Numbered from the stretch's first letter, positions 1-6,241 are shown. The stretch is 8,111 bases of DNA from Betaproteobacteria bacterium (GCA_028870615.1 JAGWPH010000136.1:1-8111), one strand, 5' to 3'. Numbers and translations: made by a program. The notes: a model not told the origin generated them from the sequence alone.

Positions 1-384
1 CAGAACAACACCATCGTCGATCTGCCACCCAACCTGAACAAGGACACGGTAGTGCGTTACCTGTCGAGTCTGGACGGCAGGGATCGCATTCAGTATGTGG
101 CTATGGACATGTGGCAACCCTACCGGGATGCCTGCCAGATCGTAATCCCCCAGGCTCAGGTCATCATCGACAAGTTCCACGTGCTTCGCATGGCCGACGA
201 GGCCATGGAAAAGGTCAGGAAGAGTCTGCGCGCGAGTCTGACGCTTAAGCAGAAGCGCGGACTGACCCATGACCGTTGGGTGCTGCTAAAGCGGGAAACC
301 ACCAAAACCCGCGCCATCAACACAACCGGAGAAAAACTATGGGGCCGGCATATCAGCACTCACCCGACTCATCGAGGCTGGTGA
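1..384 (+). pseudogene. ISL3-family transposase, internal fragment with a foreign C-terminal tail
   Basis: The frame is open from base 1, so the gene begins outside the window. It reads QNNTIVDLPPNLNKDTVVRY, then VAMDMWQPYRDAC, IIDKFHVLRMADEAMEKVRK and HDRWVLLKRE. This is the central DDE region of ISL3-family transposases; the Asp of MDMWQPY is the expected second catalytic Asp. The family normally continues for well over 100 residues, to the catalytic Glu, after HDR-LLK. Here the similarity stops at about position 300, and a short unrelated stretch runs to the stop at 382-384. The first catalytic Asp would lie upstream of the window and the Glu is missing, so the product cannot be active. 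The family call is from recognised motifs. That the gene was truncated by a deletion or insertion near position 300 is inference. Confidence 0.8.
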
Positions 385-391
385 GCTTTGA
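290..391 (+). other. possible C-terminal tail of an unidentified gene, fused to the transposase fragment in another frame
   Basis: Where the transposase frame loses its similarity, frame 2 reads like the end of a real protein. A Pro-rich linker (GKPPKPAPSTQPEKN) is followed by YGAGISALTRLIEAGEL and a TGA at 389-391. A flexible linker plus an amphipathic helical end is common in bacterial proteins, and the frame differs from the transposase frame by one base. It may be the 3' end of a gene joined to the insertion sequence by a deletion. I do not recognise the family, and a chance open frame is possible. Confidence 0.25.
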
Positions 392-443
392 CCCTGTATC
401 AATCACAACTTCCAGGTATCCGTAAAGTTATGTGTATAGGGTC
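390..443. repeat. imperfect inverted repeat bracketing the spacer after the transposase remnant
   Basis: GACCCTGTAT at 390-399 is the inverse of GTATAGGGTC at 434-443, with 8 of 10 positions matching. The pair encloses a 34-base AT-rich spacer between the transposase remnant and the ORF6N fragment. It could be the ends of insertion sequences left back to back, or a chance repeat. No flanking target duplication was found. Confidence 0.25.
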
Positions 444-446
444 TGA

Positions 447-677
447 ATGAACCCGGTTTCTACGCTTGTCGTTCCGGAATCGATTGCTCAGCGAATCCTG
501 CTGATTCGTGAGCACAAGGCCATCCTGGATGCCGAACTGTACGGCGCGGAGACTCGCGCGCTCAATCAGGCCGTGCGCCGGAACATTGAACGATTCAGAA
601 CCCGGTATGATGTAAGATTGCTGGCATCTGGCGTGTACGCTGGTAGACGTGAAATTGAGGACAGTTCAAGATCTTAA
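447..677 (+). pseudogene. truncated ORF6N-domain (phage-type DNA-binding) protein
   Basis: ATG at 447 follows AGGG at 438-441 with a 5-nt spacer. Residues 10-50 (PESIAQRILLIREHKAILDA, then ELYGAETRALNQAVRRNIERF) match the start of the ORF6N domain. That domain is a small putative DNA-binding module of phage and chromosomal KilA-N-type proteins. Two things show decay. The usual LDxDLAELYG appears as LDAELYG, an apparent three-residue in-frame loss. After IERF the expected P-x-D-FMFQL continuation is replaced by unrelated sequence ending at 675-677, whereas ORF6N proteins normally run much longer. The stop lies 14 bases before the next gene, so read-through transcription into it is possible. 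The family is recognised from motif knowledge; the truncation is seen directly. Confidence 0.65.
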
Positions 678-691
678 GAACACATCCTACG

Positions 692-3235
692 ATGAACAAA
701 ACCCTTCAACAGGATTCCTTTCAGCCCCTGCTTCAGGATATTGTTGAAGGCATTCCAATACGCGTTTTCTGGAAAGACCGCGATTCGCGATTCCTGGGTT
801 GCAATTCCCTGTTTGCAAGAGATGCCGGATTGACCCGCCCCGACGAACTGATCGGGAAAACCGATTCCGAACTGGGATGGAAGGATCAGGCCAAGCTTTA
901 CCGCGCCGACGATGTGCGCGTGATGAAACAGGGCGCCCCCAGGCTCGGTTATATCGAGTTCCAGACAACCTTGCATGGGAAGACCACCTGGTTGCGCACG
1001 TCCAAAGTGCCATTGCGGGATGCGACCCAAAAAGTTGTCGGTGTTTTGGGTAGTTACGAAGACATCACTTTACAAAAGCAGGCCGAAGAGGCGTTGCGCG
1101 AGAGCCAGGAGCGGCTTGATCTTGCGCTACGGTCGGCCCGCATGGGTGTATGGCAATGGGACATTGTCGAGAACAAACGGCATTTCGATGACCAGGTCTG
1201 TTATCTTGTGGGAATCGATCCTGCAACATTCACCGGTGCCGAGGAGCAGTTTTTCGGGGCGATCCATCCCGACGACCGTGCGGTGATTAAAGCTTCACTG
1301 GATCGGACCATCGAACAGGACCTCCCGTACGAACCGGAGTACCGCGCAGTCTGGCCGGACGGGAGCATCCGCCACCTTACCGCCCGCGGCAGGGTAACCC
1401 GCGATGACAACGGCCGACCGATAAGGGTCAACGGCATCATCTGGGACATTACCGACCGCAAAGGGGTAGAGGCAAATTTGCGGATCGCCGCCATCGCCTT
1501 CGAGTCTCAGGAAGGCATGATGATTACCGATGCCATGGGTGTGATACTGCGCGTCAACCAGGCCTTTAGCAAAATGACCGGTTATTCTGCCGACGAAGCT
1601 GTTGGCCAGACCGCACGCCTGCTAAAGTCAAACCGTCACGACGAGACCTTTTATGCGGCGATGTGGGAGCGCATCCAGCGCGATGGCGTTTGGCAGGGAG
1701 AGGTCTGGGATCGGCGCAAGAACGGCGATGTGTTTCCGACCTGGCTTACCATGACCGCGGTAAAGGGTGGCGACGGAGAAAATACCCACTATGTCAGTAT
1801 GCAAACCGACATCAGCCAGCGCAAGGCGGCAGATGAGCAGATCCAGCATCTTGCCTTCTACGACTCACTGACCAGCCTGCCTAATCGCCGGCTCCTGCTT
1901 GATCGCTTACATCAAGCCCAGGCCTCCAGCGCTCGTAGAAAACGCAGCGGGGCAATTTTGTTCATTGACCTGGACAGTTTCAAGAACATCAACGACACCC
2001 TCGGCCATGACGCAGGTGATCTGCTGCTGCTGCAAGTCGCACAACGGCTTACCACTTGCACCCGCGATGTCGATACTGTGGCTCGCATTGGTGGCGCTGA
2101 GTTCGTGGCCATGCAGGCGGGTTTGGGCGGGCACACTCAGGAAGCCGCTACTGTGGCCCGCATTGGTGGCGACGAATTCGTGGTCCTGCTGGAAGACTTG
2201 AGCGAGCGTGCTCAGGAAGCTGCAACCCAGGCCGAAATCGTCGGTGAGAGAATTAAATCCGCCCTCAACCAGCCCTATCAACTCACCGGGCAGGAATACC
2301 TCAGCACGTCCAGTATTGGCGTCACCGTCTTTTACGATCCCAGGGAGAGTGCGGATGATCTGCTAAAACAAGCTGATCTTGCGATGTACCAGGCCAAGGC
2401 AATGGGTCGCAACGCCATGCGCTTTTTCGACCCGGACATGCAGGCGGCTGTTACGCTCCGCGCTAACCTGGAAATTGACTTGCGCGAGGCCATTCGGAAA
2501 AAACAGTTCATCCTCCATTTCCAGGCCCAGGTGGACAGCACAGGTCGCCTGACGGGTGCCGAAGCCCTCGTGCGCTGGCAGCATCCGCGGCGGGGCACGG
2601 TATTCCCGAATGAGTTCATTCCTCTGGCCGAAGAAACAGGGCTGATCCTGCCTCTGGGCCACTGGGTACTGGAAACGGCTTGTGCCCAACTGGTGGCCTG
2701 GGCAGCCCGGACAGAAACCGCTGGGCTTACTCTGGCAGTGAATGTCAGCGCCCGCCAGTTCCGCCATCCGGATTTTGTGGAACAGGTGCAGGGGTTGCTA
2801 GGCCGTCTCGACGCAAATCCGCTGAAACTTAAACTGGAGCTGACCGAAAGCCTGCTCCTGGACAATGTAGATGACACCATCACCAAAATGACCACGCTGA
2901 AAGCGATGGGCATAGGTTTCTCTCTCGATGACTTCGGAACCGGCTATTCCTCGCTCTCCTATCTGAAGCGCTTGCCCCTGGATCAATTGAAGATTGACCA
3001 GTCCTTCGTACGGGATGTGCTCACCGACCCCAATGATGCCGCCATTGCTCGCACGATTGTGGCTTTGGGGCAAAGCCTGGGCCTGGCTGTTATCGCCGAA
3101 GGAGTGGAAACTGAGGATCAGAGGAGTTTTCTTGCCCAACTCGGTTGCAATGCCTACCAGGGGTACCTGTTCAGCAAACCGCTGAGGCTGGAAGAATTTG
3201 AGCAGTTTCTTAATCGGAGTTGCGCACGGTTTTGA
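692..3235 (+). CDS. PAS-PAS-PAS-GGDEF-EAL c-di-GMP signalling protein with duplicated GGDEF hairpin
   Basis: This is an 847-residue soluble protein with no membrane segment. PAS domains lie at about 10-130, 138-262 (ending IIWDITDRK) and 268-385 (TDAMGVILRVNQAFSKMTGY; ending MQTDISQRK). A GGDEF domain follows at about 389-575 (FYDSLTSLPNRR; FIDLD with metal ligand Asp426), then an EAL domain at about 592-838. The EAL residues look complete: E624-A-L, NVSARQF, ELTES, DDFGTGYSSL, KIDQSFV, AEGVET and QGYLFSKP, so c-di-GMP phosphodiesterase activity is likely. The cyclase half is odd. A 25-residue unit occurs twice, with GGAEF at 467-471 and GGDEF at 492-496. The only RxxD inhibitory site (R458-D461) precedes the degenerate copy. 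The start has only a weak Shine-Dalgarno (AAGA at 676-679) but fits the first PAS domain. The domain calls are secure; the net enzyme activity is not predictable from sequence. Confidence 0.95.
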   Translation: MNKTLQQDSFQPLLQDIVEGIPIRVFWKDRDSRFLGCNSLFARDAGLTRPDELIGKTDSELGWKDQAKLYRADDVRVMKQGAPRLGYIEFQTTLHGKTTWLRTSKVPLRDATQKVVGVLGSYEDITLQKQAEEALRESQERLDLALRSARMGVWQWDIVENKRHFDDQVCYLVGIDPATFTGAEEQFFGAIHPDDRAVIKASLDRTIEQDLPYEPEYRAVWPDGSIRHLTARGRVTRDDNGRPIRVNGIIWDITDRKGVEANLRIAAIAFESQEGMMITDAMGVILRVNQAFSKMTGYSADEAVGQTARLLKSNRHDETFYAAMWERIQRDGVWQGEVWDRRKNGDVFPTWLTMTAVKGGDGENTHYVSMQTDISQRKAADEQIQHLAFYDSLTSLPNRRLLLDRLHQAQASSARRKRSGAILFIDLDSFKNINDTLGHDAGDLLLLQVAQRLTTCTRDVDTVARIGGAEFVAMQAGLGGHTQEAATVARIGGDEFVVLLEDLSERAQEAATQAEIVGERIKSALNQPYQLTGQEYLSTSSIGVTVFYDPRESADDLLKQADLAMYQAKAMGRNAMRFFDPDMQAAVTLRANLEIDLREAIRKKQFILHFQAQVDSTGRLTGAEALVRWQHPRRGTVFPNEFIPLAEETGLILPLGHWVLETACAQLVAWAARTETAGLTLAVNVSARQFRHPDFVEQVQGLLGRLDANPLKLKLELTESLLLDNVDDTITKMTTLKAMGIGFSLDDFGTGYSSLSYLKRLPLDQLKIDQSFVRDVLTDPNDAAIARTIVALGQSLGLAVIAEGVETEDQRSFLAQLGCNAYQGYLFSKPLRLEEFEQFLNRSCARF
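2075..2224 (+). repeat. 75-bp in-frame tandem duplication of the GGDEF active-site hairpin
   Basis: Two adjacent 75-bp units (2075-2149 and 2150-2224) align without gaps and match at 57 of 75 bases by hand count. Both begin TVARIGG and end QEAA. Unit 1 has GGAEF followed by VAMQAGLGGHT; unit 2 has GGDEF followed by VVLLEDLSERA, the normal family sequence. The unit spans exactly the signature hairpin and the following helix start. The 24% divergence means either an old duplication or a gene-conversion event from a paralogue. Unit 1 carries the catalytically unfavourable Ala. Confidence 0.95.
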
Positions 3236-3362
3236 ACATACCAGCCCTGCTAAAACCAATTTCGATAGGGTGCTGACCGGTCACCGTGCTGGCATCAGTG
3301 GAACAATGTGCTGTTCGCATAGCGACGCTGATTTTTAGTACCAACGAAAAGGGAATCATGCG

Positions 3363-4646
3363 ATGCCAATCGAGAATTCAAATGGGGAGGGGATACTGCA
3401 CCCCCACCTGGAGCCCACGTTGCGAAGGAGACTTTCGATCCGTAAATGGTTCGACACCCTCTCGCTGCAGCACAAGATCCAGCTTCAGATCCAGCCCATT
3501 CTGATCGCGTTACTCTCTGCGGCGACGATTTACATCTACCAGCAGATGAAATCGAACATAATTTACAATCAGGCGCAACGCGCGGAAGGCGTCGCCATGC
3601 AAGTCATCGACAACGCCAACATGCTGATGGTGACTGGGGCGATTTCCAATACGGACAACCGTCGATTAATGATCAAAAAAATCATCGAAGGGCAGGGTTT
3701 GGCTTCACTGCAGCTGGTGCGCACCGAGCAGGTGGCCCAGCAGTTCGGCCCTGGATTGGCGGAGGAGCATCTGGACGATCCGTTGGTGAAACAAACGATC
3801 GAGAACTCGGTCATGGCCGGAAAATCAATTCCCTATGTTTCGATTGAATGGGTGGATGACAAACCCATGCTGCGCGTCATCACGCCGTATATTGTAAGCC
3901 ACAGTTTCCACGGCACGGATTGCCTGACATGCCATCACGGCGCGGTGGGCTCGTCCAATGGGGCATCCGATCTCAGGATCGATTTGTCGGAAAATTTCAG
4001 GCATCTGAACACAACGGTAGCAATGCTCGTTGCCGGGCAGGCCGGTTTGCAACTACTACTGTTCTTCTTTGTCGGGTGGGTATCTACCCTCAAGGACCAG
4101 CAGCAACAACTGGACCGGATGGCCCATTACGATACGCTTACCAGGCTGCCCAACAGGGCCTTGCTCAACGACCGTTTTTCGATGGCGCTCGCACAGACGA
4201 AACGTTCAGGGGGGAAGCTGGCCGTATGTTTTATGGATCTCGACGAATTTAAACCCATCAACGATAACTACGGCCACAAAACGGGAGATCTCCTCCTTAT
4301 AAAGGTAGCAGAAAGAATCAGGTCGATACTGCGGACTACCGATACTGTGGCCCGGTTGGGCGGCGACGAATTCGTTCTTCTCTTCCCCAGCCTTCTGGAT
4401 AAAGCGGAGTGTGGCCACATGTTGTTCCGGATCGTGAATTCGATGGCCCTGCCTTTCAAGATCAACGGCAATGATATACGGATATCGGCAAGTATCGGAG
4501 TGACGCTCTATCCCGACGATGATGCCGATGCGGATGGCTTGTTGCGCCACGCCGACCAGGCCATGTATGTTGCCAAGGAGCTAGGACGCAATCGATACCA
4601 TTTTTTCGACATCGCCGGTGATCACCATGCGCACGCTATTCCTTAG
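3363..4646 (+). CDS. membrane-anchored diguanylate cyclase with periplasmic haem-c (CxxCH) sensor
   Basis: This is a 427-residue protein. ATG at 3363 has AAGGGA at 3349-3354 with an 8-nt spacer. An N-terminal cytoplasmic stretch with Arg/Lys at 21-28 is followed by a membrane segment at about 42-60, a periplasmic domain at 61-216, a second membrane segment at about 219-238, and a GGDEF domain at about 253-418. The periplasmic domain ends with C187-L-T-C190-H191-H192, a covalent haem-c attachment motif, placed shortly before the second membrane segment. The cyclase looks intact: M253-AHYDTLTRLPNRA, FMDLD (D292), RTTD inhibitory site (R324-D327) and GGDEF (333-337). There is no EAL and no HAMP. 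The layout resembles single-haem periplasmic sensors known from Geobacter-type chemoreceptors and kinases, so redox state or a small gas ligand is the inferred signal. It lies 127 bases downstream of the PAS-GGDEF-EAL gene on the same strand, possibly co-transcribed. Confidence 0.92.
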   Translation: MPIENSNGEGILHPHLEPTLRRRLSIRKWFDTLSLQHKIQLQIQPILIALLSAATIYIYQQMKSNIIYNQAQRAEGVAMQVIDNANMLMVTGAISNTDNRRLMIKKIIEGQGLASLQLVRTEQVAQQFGPGLAEEHLDDPLVKQTIENSVMAGKSIPYVSIEWVDDKPMLRVITPYIVSHSFHGTDCLTCHHGAVGSSNGASDLRIDLSENFRHLNTTVAMLVAGQAGLQLLLFFFVGWVSTLKDQQQQLDRMAHYDTLTRLPNRALLNDRFSMALAQTKRSGGKLAVCFMDLDEFKPINDNYGHKTGDLLLIKVAERIRSILRTTDTVARLGGDEFVLLFPSLLDKAECGHMLFRIVNSMALPFKINGNDIRISASIGVTLYPDDDADADGLLRHADQAMYVAKELGRNRYHFFDIAGDHHAHAIP

Positions 4647-4681
4647 GGAGGAAAATCCACGGACCCCCGGCTGCCCTCACA

Positions 4682-4914
4682 ACCAACGAGGACAAATCAT
4701 ACGATCTACTTGAACACATGTCCGCGCATTCCCCTTCCTGGGCAAGTTCCACAGGGTCGAAATCGGTACCGGCACAATGCGCATGCTTGAGGACATTCGC
4801 TCAGACCATATCTCCGGTCTCATTTTCTCCAAACTTACCTGCCTTGCACGGAACACCAAAGAGCTTCCCAAATTCGCAGAAATTTTCCGGGAGCGCCTTG
4901 GAGGCTTCAGTTAA
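4682..4914 (+). pseudogene. serine recombinase (large resolvase/invertase type), decayed N-terminal remnant
   Basis: From about 4780 to 4893, frame 1 reads RMLEDIRSDHISGLIFSKL, then ARNTKEL and FAEIFRER. This is the characteristic middle of the serine-recombinase catalytic domain, whose usual form has MLEDIRSG-ITGLIFSKLARLARNT-ELLEFA-IF. In the other frame, 4740-4776 reads STGSKSVPAQ, resembling the SGKSV segment that normally lies just upstream. A small out-of-frame deletion near 4775-4785 is therefore likely. After IFRER the similarity breaks off and the frame ends GGFS-stop at 4912-4914. The catalytic Ser, the rest of the catalytic domain and the DNA-binding C-terminus are absent. This marks the edge of a former mobile or phage element directly before the sigma-54-like genes. 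The family is firm; the deletion details are inference. Confidence 0.75.
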
Positions 4915-4973
4915 CCATAAGTAGAAACAAGATTCCTAGACATAAGATTGACGCCGCACTGCTCGGTAAAATC

Positions 4974-5339
4974 GTGTTCGCCCGCTTTCTGGAATTGCCG
5001 TTACGGACTTTCGATCGCCTCGTGGCCCAAGTGGAGTCCTCCATCGCGCATGAAGGGCTGTACCCCTGGGTGACCGTGGGCCGATTGGAGAACGCTCAGG
5101 TGGTATATGAAGCGACCGGCATCCACCCAACCCAAGCATCCCCAATCCTGGGAGAGGTCCGCGAGGCGGGCGAGAGCCTGATGTTTTTCTATCTCCGCGA
5201 TAGCTACGCGCGTGAATACCGGTTCGATGAGAAGGAGGTACGCCGCTTGATGTCCAACCCGAACTTCCCGGGGGGAGCGCAAGGATCTTGCGCAAGTTGC
5301 GCCTTATCAATAGCAGGAACCGGCTTACCCATGCACTGA
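4974..5339 (+). CDS. hypothetical protein, possible N-terminal half of the sigma-54-like/GIY-YIG gene
   Basis: The frame is open from well before 4917 to the stop at 5337-5339. GTG at 4974 is the first usable start but lacks a Shine-Dalgarno. The sequence reads as protein further upstream, and ATA-AGT-AGA-AAC-AAG at 4917-4931 would be MSRNK if ATA were ATG, so the original start may be mutated. The segment reads LLGKIVFARFLELPLRTFDR then LVAQVESS. Its spacing and Leu pattern resemble sigma-54 region I (LRLLQL---EL---V-EALE-NP), a weak inferred match. A middle section follows (TGIHPTQASPILGEVREAGE, then FFYLRDSYAREYRFDEKEV). After position 5276 the frame gives a Cys-rich, non-family-like tail (GSCASCALSIAGTGLPMH). 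The -1 frame meanwhile continues with sigma-54-like sequence. I read this as the 5' half of one gene. Confidence 0.55.
   Translation: MFARFLELPLRTFDRLVAQVESSIAHEGLYPWVTVGRLENAQVVYEATGIHPTQASPILGEVREAGESLMFFYLRDSYAREYRFDEKEVRRLMSNPNFPGGAQGSCASCALSIAGTGLPMH
5232..5252 (+). promoter_or_regulatory. strong internal ribosome-binding site with ATG
   Basis: AAGGAGGT at 5232-5239 is a near-perfect anti-16S match, 10 nt before an ATG at 5250-5252 inside the upstream open frame. Translation from it gives MSNPNFPGG before the G6 run. With a -1 shift at 5270-5276 it would continue directly into the sigma-54-like/GIY-YIG protein. The -1 frame itself has no ATG or GTG between its stop at 5228-5230 and TTG at 5288. 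The site may be a real internal start for a shorter product, or simply the codons for EKEV. Confidence 0.45.
5270..5293 (+). other. G GGG GGA heptamer followed by hairpin: candidate -1 frameshift or homopolymer indel site
   Basis: In the upstream frame the codons are CCG GGG GGA, so 5270-5276 fits the X XXY YYZ slippery pattern (G GGG GGA). A -1 slip moves reading to AGC GCA AGG ATC TTG, giving PGG-SARILRKLRLINSRNR. GCGCAAG at 5277-5283 pairs perfectly with CTTGCGC at 5287-5293 across a 3-base loop. The hairpin begins immediately after the heptamer, closer than the 5-9 nt spacer usual for stimulators. A plain one-base loss or gain in the six-G run (mutation or sequencing error) explains the same layout. 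Confidence 0.45.
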
Positions 5340-6163
5340 TTCAGGCCGTGCTTGCATTGCAGGCAAAGTATCTGTGTTCCGAACGGCCCTTGTCACTTCT
5401 TCCCTTAACCCAAGCGCAAATGTCCGAGCGGCTAAAAGCACAGCCGGGGCTTTCCGTGGTGGCCGACCCGGGCCGCATCTCCCGCCTGATCCGTGGGCTG
5501 TCGCTTGCACTGCCCAACAGCAAAATCATTCCCTTGACCGGACTTTTTCCGAAGCCGCGGCAGGTCCATTGTCATTTCGTTGATTATGTTATAAAGAAGG
5601 AAAACGCCTTGTTTGGGGCGGGAATGTTGCGGGAGCCACTGACGGATGGTGACATTGCTGAAATCTTCGAGCGTGAACACGGCGTTCGTTTGCTGCGGCG
5701 CACGGTGGCAAACATTCGGTGCGACCTGGCGATTCCGGATTACCGCAGCCGCAGCCATCGAACCAATTATCTGGCGGCGACCGAGGGGTTTTCCGCATTG
5801 GTGCCGCTGACCGCGCAGGCGCTGCGCATCGCGGTTCCATCTCACCCGGGCGTTTACGAAATCCGGGCAGCTTGCGTTTCTGGCCCCGGGGGTGAAAAGG
5901 GGGAATGGTCGTGGAGAACCGTGCCGCCGGGCCCGCACAGTGTGATATACATTGGCTCAGCCGGCGATTTGCGCAAGCGCCTGGGAGATCACCTGCGCGG
6001 CAGCAGCGGTAATACACTGCTTTATCGCCACATCACCGATGGCACTGCGCGGGTGCGTTTTCGCCTGACCAGCGAAGGATGGCGCCGGGAAGAGCGGGAG
6101 CTATACCGGGTATTTTGCGAAACCTTTGGTATGCCGCCGCCATGTAATCGCATGAGTCCGTGA
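5288..6163 (+). CDS. sigma-54 region III-like (RpoN-box) protein fused to a GIY-YIG nuclease domain
   Basis: The frame gives 291 residues from TTG at 5288 (GGGGGAG at 5271-5277, 10-nt spacer); the true beginning may lie upstream across a frameshift. Residues 7-50 (INSRNRLTHALIQAVLALQA then KYLC) parallel the sigma-54 segment SRN-TLL-VA--IVE-Q--FL. D60-PGRISRLIRGLSLALPNSK then parallels the HTH segment STVSRVT--KY---P. Residues 115-150 (REPLTDGDIAEIFEREHGVR, then LRRTVANIRCDLAIP) parallel KPLSD--IA-LL-E-GI-VARRTVAKYREALGIP; LRRTVANIRC at 136-145 is the RpoN-box counterpart. From about 186 the protein is a GIY-YIG domain: G188-V-Y190, Y221-I-G223, R231 in LRKRLGDH, Glu269 in EREL, and N287 in PPCNRM. 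About 30 residues separate GVY from YIG, more than usual. The nuclease signature residues look intact. An RpoN-type DNA-binding domain could direct cleavage to sigma-54-promoter-like sequences; that is inference. Confidence 0.8.
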   Translation: MRKLRLINSRNRLTHALIQAVLALQAKYLCSERPLSLLPLTQAQMSERLKAQPGLSVVADPGRISRLIRGLSLALPNSKIIPLTGLFPKPRQVHCHFVDYVIKKENALFGAGMLREPLTDGDIAEIFEREHGVRLLRRTVANIRCDLAIPDYRSRSHRTNYLAATEGFSALVPLTAQALRIAVPSHPGVYEIRAACVSGPGGEKGEWSWRTVPPGPHSVIYIGSAGDLRKRLGDHLRGSSGNTLLYRHITDGTARVRFRLTSEGWRREERELYRVFCETFGMPPPCNRMSP

Positions 6164-6241
6164 GAATTAAGTAAACGTTGGGGAGCGTCGTGGAAAGAAT
6201 GTTGCGCAAGCAAGCAAGCCTCATAGCCCCCGCACCGTCTG

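Noticed and set aside
586..611. TTGAAC and TATGAT as a sigma-70 promoter for the PAS-GGDEF-EAL gene
   Set aside because: The boxes are only 14 bases apart, well below the usual 16-18, and lie in degenerate coding sequence.
2332..2913. Long minus-strand open frame opposite the GGDEF/EAL region
   Set aside because: It is a shadow of the plus-strand gene with Ser/Arg-rich, low-information translation; other long minus-strand frames are of the same kind.
3229..3257. GGTTTT/AAAACC inverted repeat after the first cyclase gene as a terminator
   Set aside because: A 6-bp AT-rich stem with an 18-base loop and no U tract is too weak to call.
3274..3283. Perfect palindrome TGACCGGTCA in the gap before the haem-c cyclase gene
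   Set aside because: A single 10-bp palindrome with no second copy and no recognisable regulator match; chance is likely in GC-rich DNA. It could still be a weak operator.
3270..3312. GTGCTG occurring three times in the 3236-3362 gap as possible iterons
   Set aside because: Spacings of 16 and 21 are irregular and flanking bases differ, so it does not look like an array of binding sites.
4936..5310. Minus-strand 124-codon frame opposite the sigma-54-like upstream frame
   Set aside because: Its Arg/Gly/Pro-rich product has no recognisable motif, and the plus-strand frame has protein-like composition.
6041..6056. TGGCAC-N-GGTGC as a sigma-54 promoter
   Set aside because: It lies inside the GIY-YIG coding region and lacks the TTGC -12 element. 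No convincing -24/-12 site was found elsewhere.
6206..6217. (CAAG)3 tetranucleotide repeat upstream of the globin-coupled gene as a phase-variation tract
   Set aside because: Three units is too short to be hypermutable and it is not inside a recognised promoter.
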